Below, piece by piece: positions 44,368 through 52,902 of a stretch of 64,000 bases of DNA; positions within the stretch are counted from its first letter, which is position 1, and the number at the start of each line of letters is the position of its first letter. The stretch is from Microscilla marina ATCC 23134 (GTDB taxonomy: Bacteria > Bacteroidota > Bacteroidia > Cytophagales > Microscillaceae): positions 62,001-126,000 of the forward strand of contig NZ_AAWS01000019.1 in NCBI RefSeq assembly GCF_000169175.1, given 5' to 3'. The position numbers and the translations under genes are program-made. Below the pieces are notes generated by a model. The model was not told the origin of the DNA. It was given only the letters and a program-made list of their open reading frames with translations, and searched no databases.

Positions 44368-44790
44368 ATGAACAAGTTAATAAATATGATCAAAGGCAAC
44401 TGTCCACATTGTCAACAGGGCAAAGTTTTTACCCATCGGCAATTCTACCATCCTACCAGGTTTAGCGATATGCACGAAAAGTGCGCACATTGTGGAGGTT
44501 CATTTTTGCCCGAACCAGGATTTTATGTAGGGGCTATGTATGTGAGCTATGCATTGGCCATTCCAGTAGCTTTTTTGTTGGCAATGGGGTTATATTATGG
44601 GGCGGGCGTATCAGACGTGTCGGCCATGGTAGCCATGATTGTGGGCATTGTGTTGTTTACCCCCATTAACTTTCGCTTGTCGCGATTGATCTGGTTGTAC
44701 TTGTTTGGTACGGCAAAAAAATACCAGGAAAAACCAACTATAAATATGTCGAAAGATCAATCATATTCATCATCACATCAGGCTAATTGA
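44368..44790 (+). CDS. DUF983 membrane protein
   Basis: 140 residues. An N-terminal pair of Cys-x2-Cys motifs, NCPHCQQGKVF and KCAHCGG, forms a zinc-ribbon-like head, then FLPEPGFYVGAMYVSYAL and two to three membrane helices (about 58-110), ending in a charged tail. This is the DUF983 pattern; in some bacteria these proteins sit near cytochrome oxidase genes, which is not the case here. Role unknown. A bidirectional terminator follows at 44878. Confidence 0.85.
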   Translation: MNKLINMIKGNCPHCQQGKVFTHRQFYHPTRFSDMHEKCAHCGGSFLPEPGFYVGAMYVSYALAIPVAFLLAMGLYYGAGVSDVSAMVAMIVGIVLFTPINFRLSRLIWLYLFGTAKKYQEKPTINMSKDQSYSSSHQAN

Positions 44791-44877
44791 TATACCTTAA
44801 TCGATACATATAACTATGAAATGAGCTTTCAACCAGTGATCTTATGCGCTAATTATAAACATATTCTTATACAACAA

Positions 44878-44911
44878 AACCCCGGCAGAAAGACTACCGG
44901 GGTTGTTTTTT
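44878..44911. terminator. Bidirectional terminator
   Basis: AACCCCGG (44878-44885) pairs with CCGGGGTT (44897-44904) and is followed by GTTTTTT; preceded by an A-run. It serves the DUF983 gene and the converging ParE-like gene. Confidence 0.8.
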
Positions 44912-44936
44912 AAAAACTATAAAGTCTACCTAAATT

Positions 44937-45671
44937 TTACTGTTGTCCACCTTCAGGTTTGTTTGTATCGTTTAGGTCGTCCAGCGAAATATCTTGTACA
45001 TCAGGCATCTCCTCTTTTTCCTTTTTATCATCGGCAAGCAACTCTGCCTCTAGTGCTTTCATGGCTTCATCATCCATTCCACCGCTGGCTGGTGGAGTAC
45101 CCGATGTTTTCATTTTAGCGAGTAAAGCATCCATTTCGGCAGATGTATCCGGCGTTTCTTTAGTTTCGGGTGGTGTGCTTGTATTGGTTTCGGTAGCAGG
45201 GGTTTCCACTGTGGGTGTTTCTACAGTAGGGGTTTCCTCCTGTGGGGTCTCTACGGTAGGAGTTTCTACTACTTCAGGTGCAGGCTGACTCTCCGCTGCT
45301 TTTACCTGAGCAGCCAGTGCTGCTGCTTCAGCATCTGCTGCCACCTGCGCTGCTTTGGTGTCCAGTTGCCCCATTAATGCCTGGTTTTGTTCAGCCATTT
45401 GGCGCATGTGAAACACCGACCTGATAGACACTTTCTCAGTATTGAATGTATACAGTATTTTATAATACCCTACAGTAATGAACTTATAAGGTACTTTTTC
45501 GCCACTCAACAAAGGTTCAGGCTTGCCCGCTTGGTAGGTTTCGTGCAAGTTGTCGGCACCTGCTACTATAGTCTCAATAGTGGTTTTTGCTGCGGCAGGA
45601 TCAACAGCTGCCAAACGTTGGTGAATTTGCTGCAAGTCTACTTTGGCAGCACCAGTCCAGATAGTTACCAT
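44937..45671 (-). CDS. RelE/ParE-fold toxin-like protein with a long acidic, Pro/Thr-rich tail
   Basis: 244 residues. Residues 1-90 have the order of a ParE/RelE toxin: VTIWTGAAKVDLQQIHQRLA, DPAAAKTTIETIVAGADNLH, a G-x-P-E-P-LLSG turn, then YKFITVGYYKILYTFNTEKVSIRSVFHMR, where YYKILY and VFHMR match the last strands. From about 95 an Ala-rich helix follows, then about 70 residues of repeated VETP/TVETP, then an acidic end with MDDEAMKALEAELLADD and DISLDDLND. Ordinary members have about 95 residues, so the tail is unusual; it contains long low-complexity sequence. The start overlaps the end of the upstream partner gene by 7 bp, the classic order of antitoxin then toxin. Confidence 0.65.
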   Translation of the reverse strand: MVTIWTGAAKVDLQQIHQRLAAVDPAAAKTTIETIVAGADNLHETYQAGKPEPLLSGEKVPYKFITVGYYKILYTFNTEKVSIRSVFHMRQMAEQNQALMGQLDTKAAQVAADAEAAALAAQVKAAESQPAPEVVETPTVETPQEETPTVETPTVETPATETNTSTPPETKETPDTSAEMDALLAKMKTSGTPPASGGMDDEAMKALEAELLADDKKEKEEMPDVQDISLDDLNDTNKPEGGQQ

Positions 45672-45964
45672 GTTTGTACCTCCTCTTTAAAGTTCACGTG
45701 ATTAATAACAATTCCTTGAGCTTCTGACAGGTTAGCGGCATTGATCTTTTTGTAAAAATCAATGACCGTAATAGGGCGTAAGTTTTGTTCGCTGGCACCC
45801 TCAACACCCGAACCAGTGATTTCGGCTTTGACAGGTGCTTTTAGAGGTTGCCCGCTTTCGTCGAGTGCTTTTACCGACGACACCGACCCCATGGAGCTTA
45901 ACATTTGCACCAGGTTTTGTACGCTGTCGTAGGAATCTATATCGATTCTTAGGTTTACAATCAT
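45665..45964 (-). CDS. Putative antitoxin-like partner of the ParE-like protein
   Basis: 99 residues, translationally coupled (7-bp overlap) to the ParE-like gene. The start is IVNLRIDIDSYDSVQNLVQMLSSMGSVSSVKALDE, a strand then helix, and the C-terminus LSEAQGIVINHVNFKEEVQTW could be a toxin-binding tail. No ribbon-helix-helix or other antitoxin DNA-binding motif is evident, so the antitoxin assignment rests only on gene order and size. Confidence 0.45.
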   Translation of the reverse strand: MIVNLRIDIDSYDSVQNLVQMLSSMGSVSSVKALDESGQPLKAPVKAEITGSGVEGASEQNLRPITVIDFYKKINAANLSEAQGIVINHVNFKEEVQTW

Positions 45965-46061
45965 TGTATGTGTAGGTTATTTTGTTACAAAAAAAGTTGT
46001 TTGCTAAGTAACGTGTTCAAAATAAGTTTCTGGTTTTTAGGGCAAATACGCACGACTGACT

Positions 46062-46113
46062 GAGGCATTTTTTGCGCTCGTAGCAGCGCTACGGGCAATA
46101 AAAATAACGAAAG
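46062..46113 (+). repeat. R5 hairpin element, copy 3
   Basis: GAGGC, TTTTTTGCGCTCG, core TAGCAGCGCTA, CGGGCAATAAAAA, then AACGAAAG. Compared with the copy at 28196 the two arms changed together at several positions. The rest of the 45965-46347 gap is empty. Confidence 0.7.
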
Positions 46114-46347
46114 GCAGTAAAGCGGATTTATTCTAAAACGGACAGTTATTGCGAACACGTTACTAAGATAAAAAAATTGGAAGGTTTTAAAAATGGTTTG
46201 ATAACTCTTCTACAATGTTTGCCCGTTATTTATGGTTGTTGTCCTGTGGCAAGACGCCAACTATCTATCAGTGTGGGTAGGTTCAAGCCCAAGATAGCTG
46301 AGATTTGCTTTTGAGCGTCACAGTGAAAACCTGAAAACTCTACAAGA

Positions 46348-47691
46348 CTATTTCTTCCCTCCAGGACTATCTTCCAATAAACGCCCAGTAAGCAATAACA
46401 CATTCATTTCGGCAAGTTTGGCTCTAAACTTAGCGTTGATCAGGTTTATCTTAGCCCTTACAAGCCCCAGTTGAGCTTCGCGAAAGGCAGTATTGGTAGC
46501 CTGCCCCAGTTTGTAAGAAGACTTTACCGCATTGAAGTTTTTCTGGGCAATAACCGCATTTTGTTGGTTGAGTTTCATTACATTGAGGTTGTTTTGGTAG
46601 TTGGCGTACGCATTGCTAATGTCGCGGTCTACCTGTTGTTTTACTTCTTCAAACTGTGTTTTGTTTACATCCAGCGATATTTTGGCATTTTCAATGTTTT
46701 TCTTGCGACGATTGCCGTCAAATATGGTGTAATTGATTGTGAGCCCGGCACTTAACCCCAAGCTTTGATTGACCAAAATAAACCCTGCTTGATTTTGGTT
46801 ACGACTATAGCCATACGAAGCATTCAACGATACGGTAGGCAGGTTTTGCCCCTTTGCCAACCTTAAACTTACCTCTGACGAAAGCCTGTTCTGGCGAATA
46901 TTTTTAAGTGCTACATTTTTATTATAAGCCTCTTGTTTGAGTGCTTCGAGGGTGGCAATTGCCTTAAACTCTCCAGGAGAATCTACGACAAAGTCTTGGT
47001 TGAGGTCACGACCCAAAAACACATTGAGGTTGCGTTTGGCGTTTTGTAATTGCTGCGCCAACTGTATTACCGTAAGGTTGTCGTTGTTGAGCGATACCTC
47101 GGCATTGAGCACATTTACACTGTTGGCCGATCCAAATTCTTGCCTGCTTTTGGCGCGTTCCAGGCGATCTTTCGATATTTTTACTGCTTCCTGGGCTACC
47201 CGGTAGTTTTCCTGTAGCTCGGCTATGTTATAATAACTTGCCACCAAACCCACCAGTACACTTTGTTTGGTTTGTTGCACATTGATATTACTTTGCTCGG
47301 CGGCTACTTTCAGGTTTTTATAATTGAGCTGATTTTGACCACCGTTGTACAACACATAGTTGGCAGCCACCGATGCGTTGGTTCCTACCGAAATGGCTCC
47401 ATTTTGTGATTGGGTGTCGCCACTGGCAAACTCAAAAGTAGCGTTGTTGTTGCTATAACTGACGCCCCCTTGGGCAGTGACGGTAGGCAACAAACCAGCA
47501 TTGCCTCTGTACACATTGTTTTGGGCTATACTGGCTTGTTGTCTGGCCCGCTTAAGACCCAGGTTTTGACTACTTGCCATTTGCATTGCCTGAGTTAAGG
47601 TGAGTTTTTCCTGTGCCTGAGCAGCACGGTGGGTAGTTAAAAGGCAAGCGATTACCCAAACAACTGCGTATATAGGTTTAATAGATTTCAT
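46348..47691 (-). CDS. TolC-family outer-membrane efflux protein
   Basis: 447 residues with a signal peptide (YAVVWVIACLLTTHRAAQAQ). The two OEP repeats are visible, each with long helices: LTLTQAMQMASSQNLGLKRARQQ, LVGLVASYYNIAELQENYRVAQEAVKISKDRLERA, then the second half ending NAVIAQKNFNAVKSSYKLGQATNTAFREAQ. It forms the outer-membrane channel of a tripartite pump. It is the last gene of the minus-strand operon adaptor, RND pump, TolC; the pump gene is broken upstream, so expression may be polar-affected. Confidence 0.9.
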   Translation of the reverse strand: MKSIKPIYAVVWVIACLLTTHRAAQAQEKLTLTQAMQMASSQNLGLKRARQQASIAQNNVYRGNAGLLPTVTAQGGVSYSNNNATFEFASGDTQSQNGAISVGTNASVAANYVLYNGGQNQLNYKNLKVAAEQSNINVQQTKQSVLVGLVASYYNIAELQENYRVAQEAVKISKDRLERAKSRQEFGSANSVNVLNAEVSLNNDNLTVIQLAQQLQNAKRNLNVFLGRDLNQDFVVDSPGEFKAIATLEALKQEAYNKNVALKNIRQNRLSSEVSLRLAKGQNLPTVSLNASYGYSRNQNQAGFILVNQSLGLSAGLTINYTIFDGNRRKKNIENAKISLDVNKTQFEEVKQQVDRDISNAYANYQNNLNVMKLNQQNAVIAQKNFNAVKSSYKLGQATNTAFREAQLGLVRAKINLINAKFRAKLAEMNVLLLTGRLLEDSPGGKK

Positions 47692-47740
47692 GACGATGTT
47701 AATGGTGATTATTTGATATGGTAAGCAAAAATATATTGTT

Positions 47741-47773
47741 ATACCTGACAGGTGTTAAAAACCCATCAGGTAT
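47741..47773 (-). repeat. Hairpin between RND and TolC genes
   Basis: ATACCTGA pairs with TCAGGTAT, with an inner GGT/ACC. It occupies the 91-bp spacer of the efflux operon and lacks a T-run on the minus strand; possible mRNA processing element. Confidence 0.5.
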
Positions 47774-47782
47774 GACTTACTA

Positions 47783-48699
47783 TTAGTTTTTTTCTTTTTG
47801 ATTCTCTTCCTGTTGGGCGAGTGGAGCAAGCGATGACGCCCCATTGGTGGCATGTTGTCCGTTGGTGTGTTGCCCATGGCCGTTGATAATATCGCCCTGA
47901 GCAATGGCTTCGCGTACAGCGGGTTCTACCATTTCGGCGCTGGGCTTTTGCCCTTCCCACAGCCATAGTACCAATACATTGAAGCTATTGAAGATGACCA
48001 ACAACACCGGAAGCAATAACAGGGTAATAACAGTAGCTATAGCCAAGCCATACGCCAGTGAAATGGCCATAGGAATAAGGAATTGAGCCTGCATGCTTTT
48101 TTCAAGCATCAATGGGGCTAACCCGGCAATGGTAGTGAGTGAGGTAAGCAAAATAGGACGAAAACGCGACAGCCCGGCTTCGTATACGGCATCGAGGTAT
48201 TTTTTACCTTCTTTGAGCGAGCTATTGACTGCACTCACAAACACCAGGGCGTCGTTAACCAGCACTCCAATTAAGGCAATGACCCCCAACATAGACAAAA
48301 TACTGATGGCCATACCGTGGGCTACATGCCCCCAGGCTACCCCTACAAACCCAAATGGAATAAGTAGAATAACCGCCAGGGTTTGACTAGCCGAACGGAA
48401 GGTAAACATAATGAGTGCAATCATAATGATTAAAATAGGCGGCCCTGCCTTGCCAATTGACGCTCCGGTCTTTGCCGAAGAACGGCTTTGCCCTTCGTAA
48501 GACACTTGTACCGATTTATATTTGGCAAGAATTGGAGGTAAAATCTCGTCGCGTACTTTGGCTATTACATCAGTAACCGAATAATTGGGGTTAGACAAGT
48601 CAGCTTCTACTTTGATTTCTTTCTTGTTATCCAAGTGATTGATGGCAATCACGCCTCGTTTTACCGAAAAGGTAGCCAGATCTTTTAAGTTGTAGAAAT
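47783..48699 (-). pseudogene. RND efflux pump, C-terminal fragment (disrupted by an insertion sequence)
   Basis: About 303 codons of native sequence resume at FYNLKDLATFSVKRGVIAI and run to the normal stop. They include the second porter domain end and the last membrane helices: LMLIMIALIMFTFRS-type ILIIMIALIMFTFRSAS, SMLGVIALIGVLVNDALVF (with the second-half RND motif), LTSLTTIAGLAPLML and a cytoplasmic tail. Joined to 50163-52497 at the 6-bp duplication ATTTCT (minus strand), the reading frame is restored as QEYF-YNLKDL and gives about 1081 residues, the normal size for RND pumps. As it stands this fragment has no start of its own. Confidence 0.88.
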
Positions 48700-48705
48700 T
48701 AAAAA

Positions 48706-48740
48706 GGGTATAAAAAATTGAATTCCAATTAATTATACCC
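48706..48740. repeat. Hairpin inside the left end of the insertion sequence
   Basis: 15-nt arms with 13 pairs and the loop AATTC, 6 bp in from the left end. Such structures at IS ends often stop outside transcription from entering the transposase or form the transposase-binding end. Its reading frame on the minus strand is the one fused to the RND fragment. Confidence 0.6.
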
Positions 48741-48926
48741 ATAATTCATTGCAAAAGGTTATTATTATATCTCCTAAAACATCATAATAGCTTTTACAAT
48801 GAATATACATTTTAAAAAAACTTTCGTAAAGAACTATCCTCTTTAGTAAAAAAATATTTTCGTGGTCATTTTTGTGAGGAGGTCAACATATTTACTACCA
48901 TTTCGGAAACATTTGATAAATCGTGT

Positions 48927-50147
48927 TTGAGTTTAGAGGAATGCACTAAACTAGAAAAGCTTCTGCAGGTTTTTTATTTGGGTCAATTGGTAGGTTTACC
49001 TACTTTGAACAGTATCTTAGTGAAGCATGGGGTTGTGAGCAATTCTGCTCAAATCAGCTATCAAAAGTTGGCTTCTAATTTATCTATTAGCACCATTCGG
49101 AAGCTATTTGAAGAGGTTTTTTCGGCTCAGTTGGGTCAGGTACTCCAAGAAATGAGTGAAAAAGATTCAAGTTGTTGGTCAAAAACAACGGTCACTGTTG
49201 TGTTGGATGATAGCGTGTTTCGGTGTTGGCTATCTTCTCAGAATCATTTGAAAGATTTTGAGGAGTGCTACGGGAAATTTTTTAGTGGTCAGTTTGGTAC
49301 AAGTGTGTATGGTTTTCGGGTGTTGACCCTTGGGGTGAGCATTGATGGGGTATTTTACCCACTTTTCTTTGATTTTATCAAGAAGAAAACCTCCAACGCT
49401 TATCAGAAACCAGCAAAAGTAGCTCAAAAGCTTGTGAGGCGCTGGGGAGAATATCGCAAAAAGCTGACTAGAACTGGGTATGATTTTCCTACACTTCACC
49501 TGAGTTGTGACAATGGATATAGTAATGAGGCTTTGGCAGAAAGTTGTGCCCAAAATGGACTTTGTTACATCAGTGTAACCAAAAAATCTCATTATGTGGT
49601 AATAGAGGGTCAAAAGGTAAAGCTCTCTGATTGGATTGAGAAAGAATTTATCCCAGCAGAGCAAGCTCATCAAGCGAGTCAAAAAATGCTTCCTGAGGAA
49701 GATAAAACCACTTTTAAAAGGAGAATAAGTGCCTATTATTGTAGCAAGAAACAAGCTGTAACTTTGCTGTTTTTTCGGCTCAATGGATCAAAGAAAGTAA
49801 GTGTTATTTATAGCACAAGTAAACATATTTTCGCCAAAACCTTGCGAAGACACTGGTTTCAGAGAACTTATATTGAACAGTTTTTCAAATTACTCAAACA
49901 TGTGCTCCAAATTGGGGAAGCCAGAACAAAAGACAAAAAAGGTTTTGAATTCAAGTTATACCGATTTTCTTATGTAGCCTTGCACGCACAAAAACTGGTG
50001 AAATGGATCAGAAAACAAATGAAGGGTTTTAACAAAAAAGGGTTCATTACCATACAGCGAACCCTTAATTCAGACCCGGATATTTTAGACCTTTTGCAAG
50101 AAAAATTAATAGCAAACATTTGTAAATCAAATAGTTATAAACAATGA
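48927..50147 (+). CDS. DDE transposase of the insertion sequence
   Basis: 406 residues if counted from the TTG at 48927. The catalytic triad is visible: VVLDDS (D94 or D95), LSCDNGYSN (D195) and the Y-I-E-QFFKLLKHVLQ block with E317 and the following Lys, which is the IS4-type C-terminal signature. The frame remains open back to 48816 without any ATG. An ATG at 48799 opens in the neighbouring frame (MNIHFKK...) and meets a run of seven A (48814-48820); a -1 slip there would enter the transposase frame and add about 40 residues. So the protein is either made by frameshifting, starts at a non-ATG codon, or this copy has lost a base. Confidence 0.85.
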   Translation: MSLEECTKLEKLLQVFYLGQLVGLPTLNSILVKHGVVSNSAQISYQKLASNLSISTIRKLFEEVFSAQLGQVLQEMSEKDSSCWSKTTVTVVLDDSVFRCWLSSQNHLKDFEECYGKFFSGQFGTSVYGFRVLTLGVSIDGVFYPLFFDFIKKKTSNAYQKPAKVAQKLVRRWGEYRKKLTRTGYDFPTLHLSCDNGYSNEALAESCAQNGLCYISVTKKSHYVVIEGQKVKLSDWIEKEFIPAEQAHQASQKMLPEEDKTTFKRRISAYYCSKKQAVTLLFFRLNGSKKVSVIYSTSKHIFAKTLRRHWFQRTYIEQFFKLLKHVLQIGEARTKDKKGFEFKLYRFSYVALHAQKLVKWIRKQMKGFNKKGFITIQRTLNSDPDILDLLQEKLIANICKSNSYKQ

Positions 50148-50162
50148 AATAATTACAATTTA

Positions 50163-52497
50163 AGAAATACTCTTGCCCATTGACCAAACGAATGCGCATG
50201 TTTTCCAAGTCGCTCATCGACGAACGGTCTTGTTCGGCATAACGCACCCACACTTTTACTTCGTCTATGCCGCGCTGCAGGCGTTGTACCTCACTACCAA
50301 AGAAACCTTGTCGCACTTGCCCTAAAATGTCTTGTACCCTGAGCCCCAACTGGCTTGCCTTGTCTTTGAGCGATATATCGATCTCGCGTAAACCCTGTTG
50401 GTCGCTGTCTACTACATCCTTCAAAATCTTCATTTTTGACATTTCCTCTTTGAGCTCTTCTTTGGCAGCGTCCAGTTCTTTGCTGTTAAGCCCTAACAAA
50501 GCAACCGATACAGCCCGCCCAAAAGGAGAGGAAATATTGTAAGATACTTTCTCGGCAAGAGGAATGGCTCCTGCTTTTTTGCGAATGGCATTAGAGATGG
50601 TAAAACTCGCCACGGGTCGTTCTTCGCCTCCCAACAGGCTAATGTTTAGGCTGGCGTCGTAGGTGGTAGGTCCCAGGTTACGCTGAATTTTCACAATCAT
50701 GTCTTTGCCATGCTTTTTCTTCAACTCTTTGTTTACCTCCCAGGCGGCATCTTCTATATGTTTGATCCACTTGCCCGTGATGTCTTCTCTGGTTCCGGCG
50801 GGCATGGTAATGCTCACTGTAAGGTCGTCGCGTTCTACAAAAGGAAAAAATGTGGTGCGAATGATACCTCCTTTAAAAGCCCCTAGGGTAACCAAAAACA
50901 TGGCAATGAAAATAACTACTGTAAAGAATTTATTTTGTAACGAAAACCTGAGTACTGGGGCATACAATGTATTACGCAACCAGTTCATCAGGTTAGAGGT
51001 AAACCGTTCTACTTTGGTAGGCTCTTTGGTTTTGAGCGCTTTAGAATGCGATATGTGGGCAGGTAATATAAGGGCACCCTCTACCAATGAAAATATAAGG
51101 GTACAAATGACTACAAACGCCATATTGCTAAATATATCGCCGAGGCGACCTTCGATAAAATAAAATAGCGAGAATGCTACCACTGTAGTCAAAATGGCTG
51201 AAAATACCGCAGGCAATACATTCATAGTGCCATCTACAGCAGCCTGAGTGGGGTCTTTGCCCTTTTCGTACTCTTGGTAAATGCTTTCGGCAATCACAAT
51301 ACCGTCGTCTACCAGAATACCGATTACGAGGATCATTCCAAACAACGAGATAACGTTGATAGACATGCCCATAAATGACCCCAGGATAAACATACCCATA
51401 AAACAAATAGGAATGCTAATGGCTACCCAAAGCGCCAGGCGATAATGTAAAAACAAGGCAAGGAACACCACTACCAATATTGCCCCTACCAACCCATTGT
51501 TTACCAAAAGGTCTATCCTTTGTCGCAAGTAGTCAGACCCATCACGGATGATGGTAGCTTTGACTACCTCATTGTTGGCGTTGTACTTTTCGAGGTACTC
51601 TCTTACCTTTTCGGTAATATGAAAAATATCTTCGTTGATGGTGTTCTGTACCGTTACCACTACCGAAGGTTTTTTGTTGAGAAAGGTGCGGCTGGGGTCG
51701 CTAGATGCCCACTGATCTTTGATGGTGGCTACATCAGACAAACGCACCATTTTACCCTCAGGTGTATTTTTCAACACAATGTTTCGCAAGTCCTGGGCGT
51801 AGTAGTTTTTAGACTTGGCTCTGATCAAGAGTTCCTCTTTTTTTCCTTTTACTTTACCTCCGGTAATCTCCAGGTTGGTTTTACGAATAGCATCAGAGGC
51901 CTGGGCAAAAGTGAGTTGATAAGCCCGCAAATCGGCTTCACGAAAACTCACTTCTATTTCTTCGTCAGGAAACCCACCCAAAGACACCTTAGAAATACCA
52001 TCAATTGCCCTCAACTCGTTTTCTACATCACGGGCAAACGTTTTGAGGGTTTTTAAGTCTACATTGCCACTGAGCGCAAAACTAATGGCAAGGCTTAGGT
52101 TTTCTCGTTTGTAAATAATGGCGGGCTCCATACCACTGGGGAAAGAGCTGATTCGATCTAACGAGTTTTTTACATCCTGTAGTATCTTATCGGTTTTGTA
52201 GTTAGAGGCTACTTCTACATTGACCGAGCCACTGTTTTCGCTCGACACTGACGATATACGCTCTATGCCGGTCAAGCCTTTTAGGTTATCTTCTATCTTG
52301 GTTACAATCCCCTCTTCTATTTCTTCGGGCGAAGACCCAGGGTATACTACTTGAATGCTAATGTTCTTGCTTTCGGTTTCGGGAAAAAAGGTAGAACGAA
52401 TGTTCTTGAGCCCAAACCAGCCAAATAGCAAGATCAGCACCATGAGCAGGTTTCCAGTAATGGGGTATTTTATAAAATAAGTTACTATGCTTCGCAT
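50163..52497 (-). pseudogene. RND efflux pump, N-terminal fragment (disrupted by an insertion sequence)
   Basis: About 778 native codons from the ATG at 52497, then 32 codons of insertion-sequence DNA to a stop at 50065. Features: first helix YFIKYPITGNLLMVLILLFGWFGLKN, porter segments, PLSD-like MVRLSDVATIKDQWASSDPS, helices 2-7 with GMSINVISLFGMILVIGILVDDGIVIAESIY (the charged DD of the proton relay), and TAVVAFSLFYFIEG-like TTVVAFSLFYFIEGRLGDIF. The family moves drugs, dyes or metabolites out in exchange for protons. A protein lacking the last 300 residues, including four or more helices, should not work. Confidence 0.9.
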
Positions 52498-52902
52498 GAT
52501 ATGCGTTGATTTATTACGAATGAGAGAATTACGAATTATGAGTGCTTAGTGATGAGCACCTAATGGAGACTGTGCCAACCTCCCGCTTATAGAGCACCTG
52601 ACCACGGATTTCTAGCTAATTAATTCATAACTAATTGAAAATAAGTATCCTATGAATTTATTAGTTGCCTATATAACAGGGTGTACCTAGAACTTTGCAC
52701 TTAGTCCTTAGAACTTTGTCGGAGCTTCCACCTATATGTTTTGAAAACCATTGTGTCATAAAAATATGGAAGCATGTAGGGTAACCTTCAACTTGCTGTT
52801 TATCGCTTATGCCACCGATATGCATCGGTATTTAGTAGCTACTTATGGAACAGGACGAACCTAGCCCCTAGAACCCAGTCCCCAGCACCAACCCTTCTAA
52901 AT
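52498..52902. repeat. R2/R1-type repeats inside the efflux operon spacer
   Basis: The 400-bp spacer between adaptor and RND genes has no gene. From 52617 an R2-like hairpin pairs CTAATTAATTCATA with TATGAATTTATTAG around a loop holding TTGAAAATAAGTATCC, followed by an ACAGGG block, and at 52813-52833 an R1 remnant (CACCGATATGCATCGG, then TATTTAG). It is likely in the operon transcript. Confidence 0.65.

Larger units (their letters stand above)
48700..50162 (+). mobile_element. Insertion sequence, 1463 bp, IS4-like DDE transposase
   Basis: Boundaries come from the reconstruction of the interrupted RND gene: AGAAAT occurs at 48694-48699 and again at 50163-50168, a 6-bp target duplication, and removing one copy with the intervening 1463 bp restores the frame. 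The ends (TAAAAAGG left, TAAATTGT inward from the right) share little more than TAAA, so terminal inverted repeats are weak. A 35-bp hairpin, GGGTATAAAAAATTG/CAATTAATTATACCC, lies at 48706-48740. The transposase runs opposite to the efflux operon. Confidence 0.85.
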
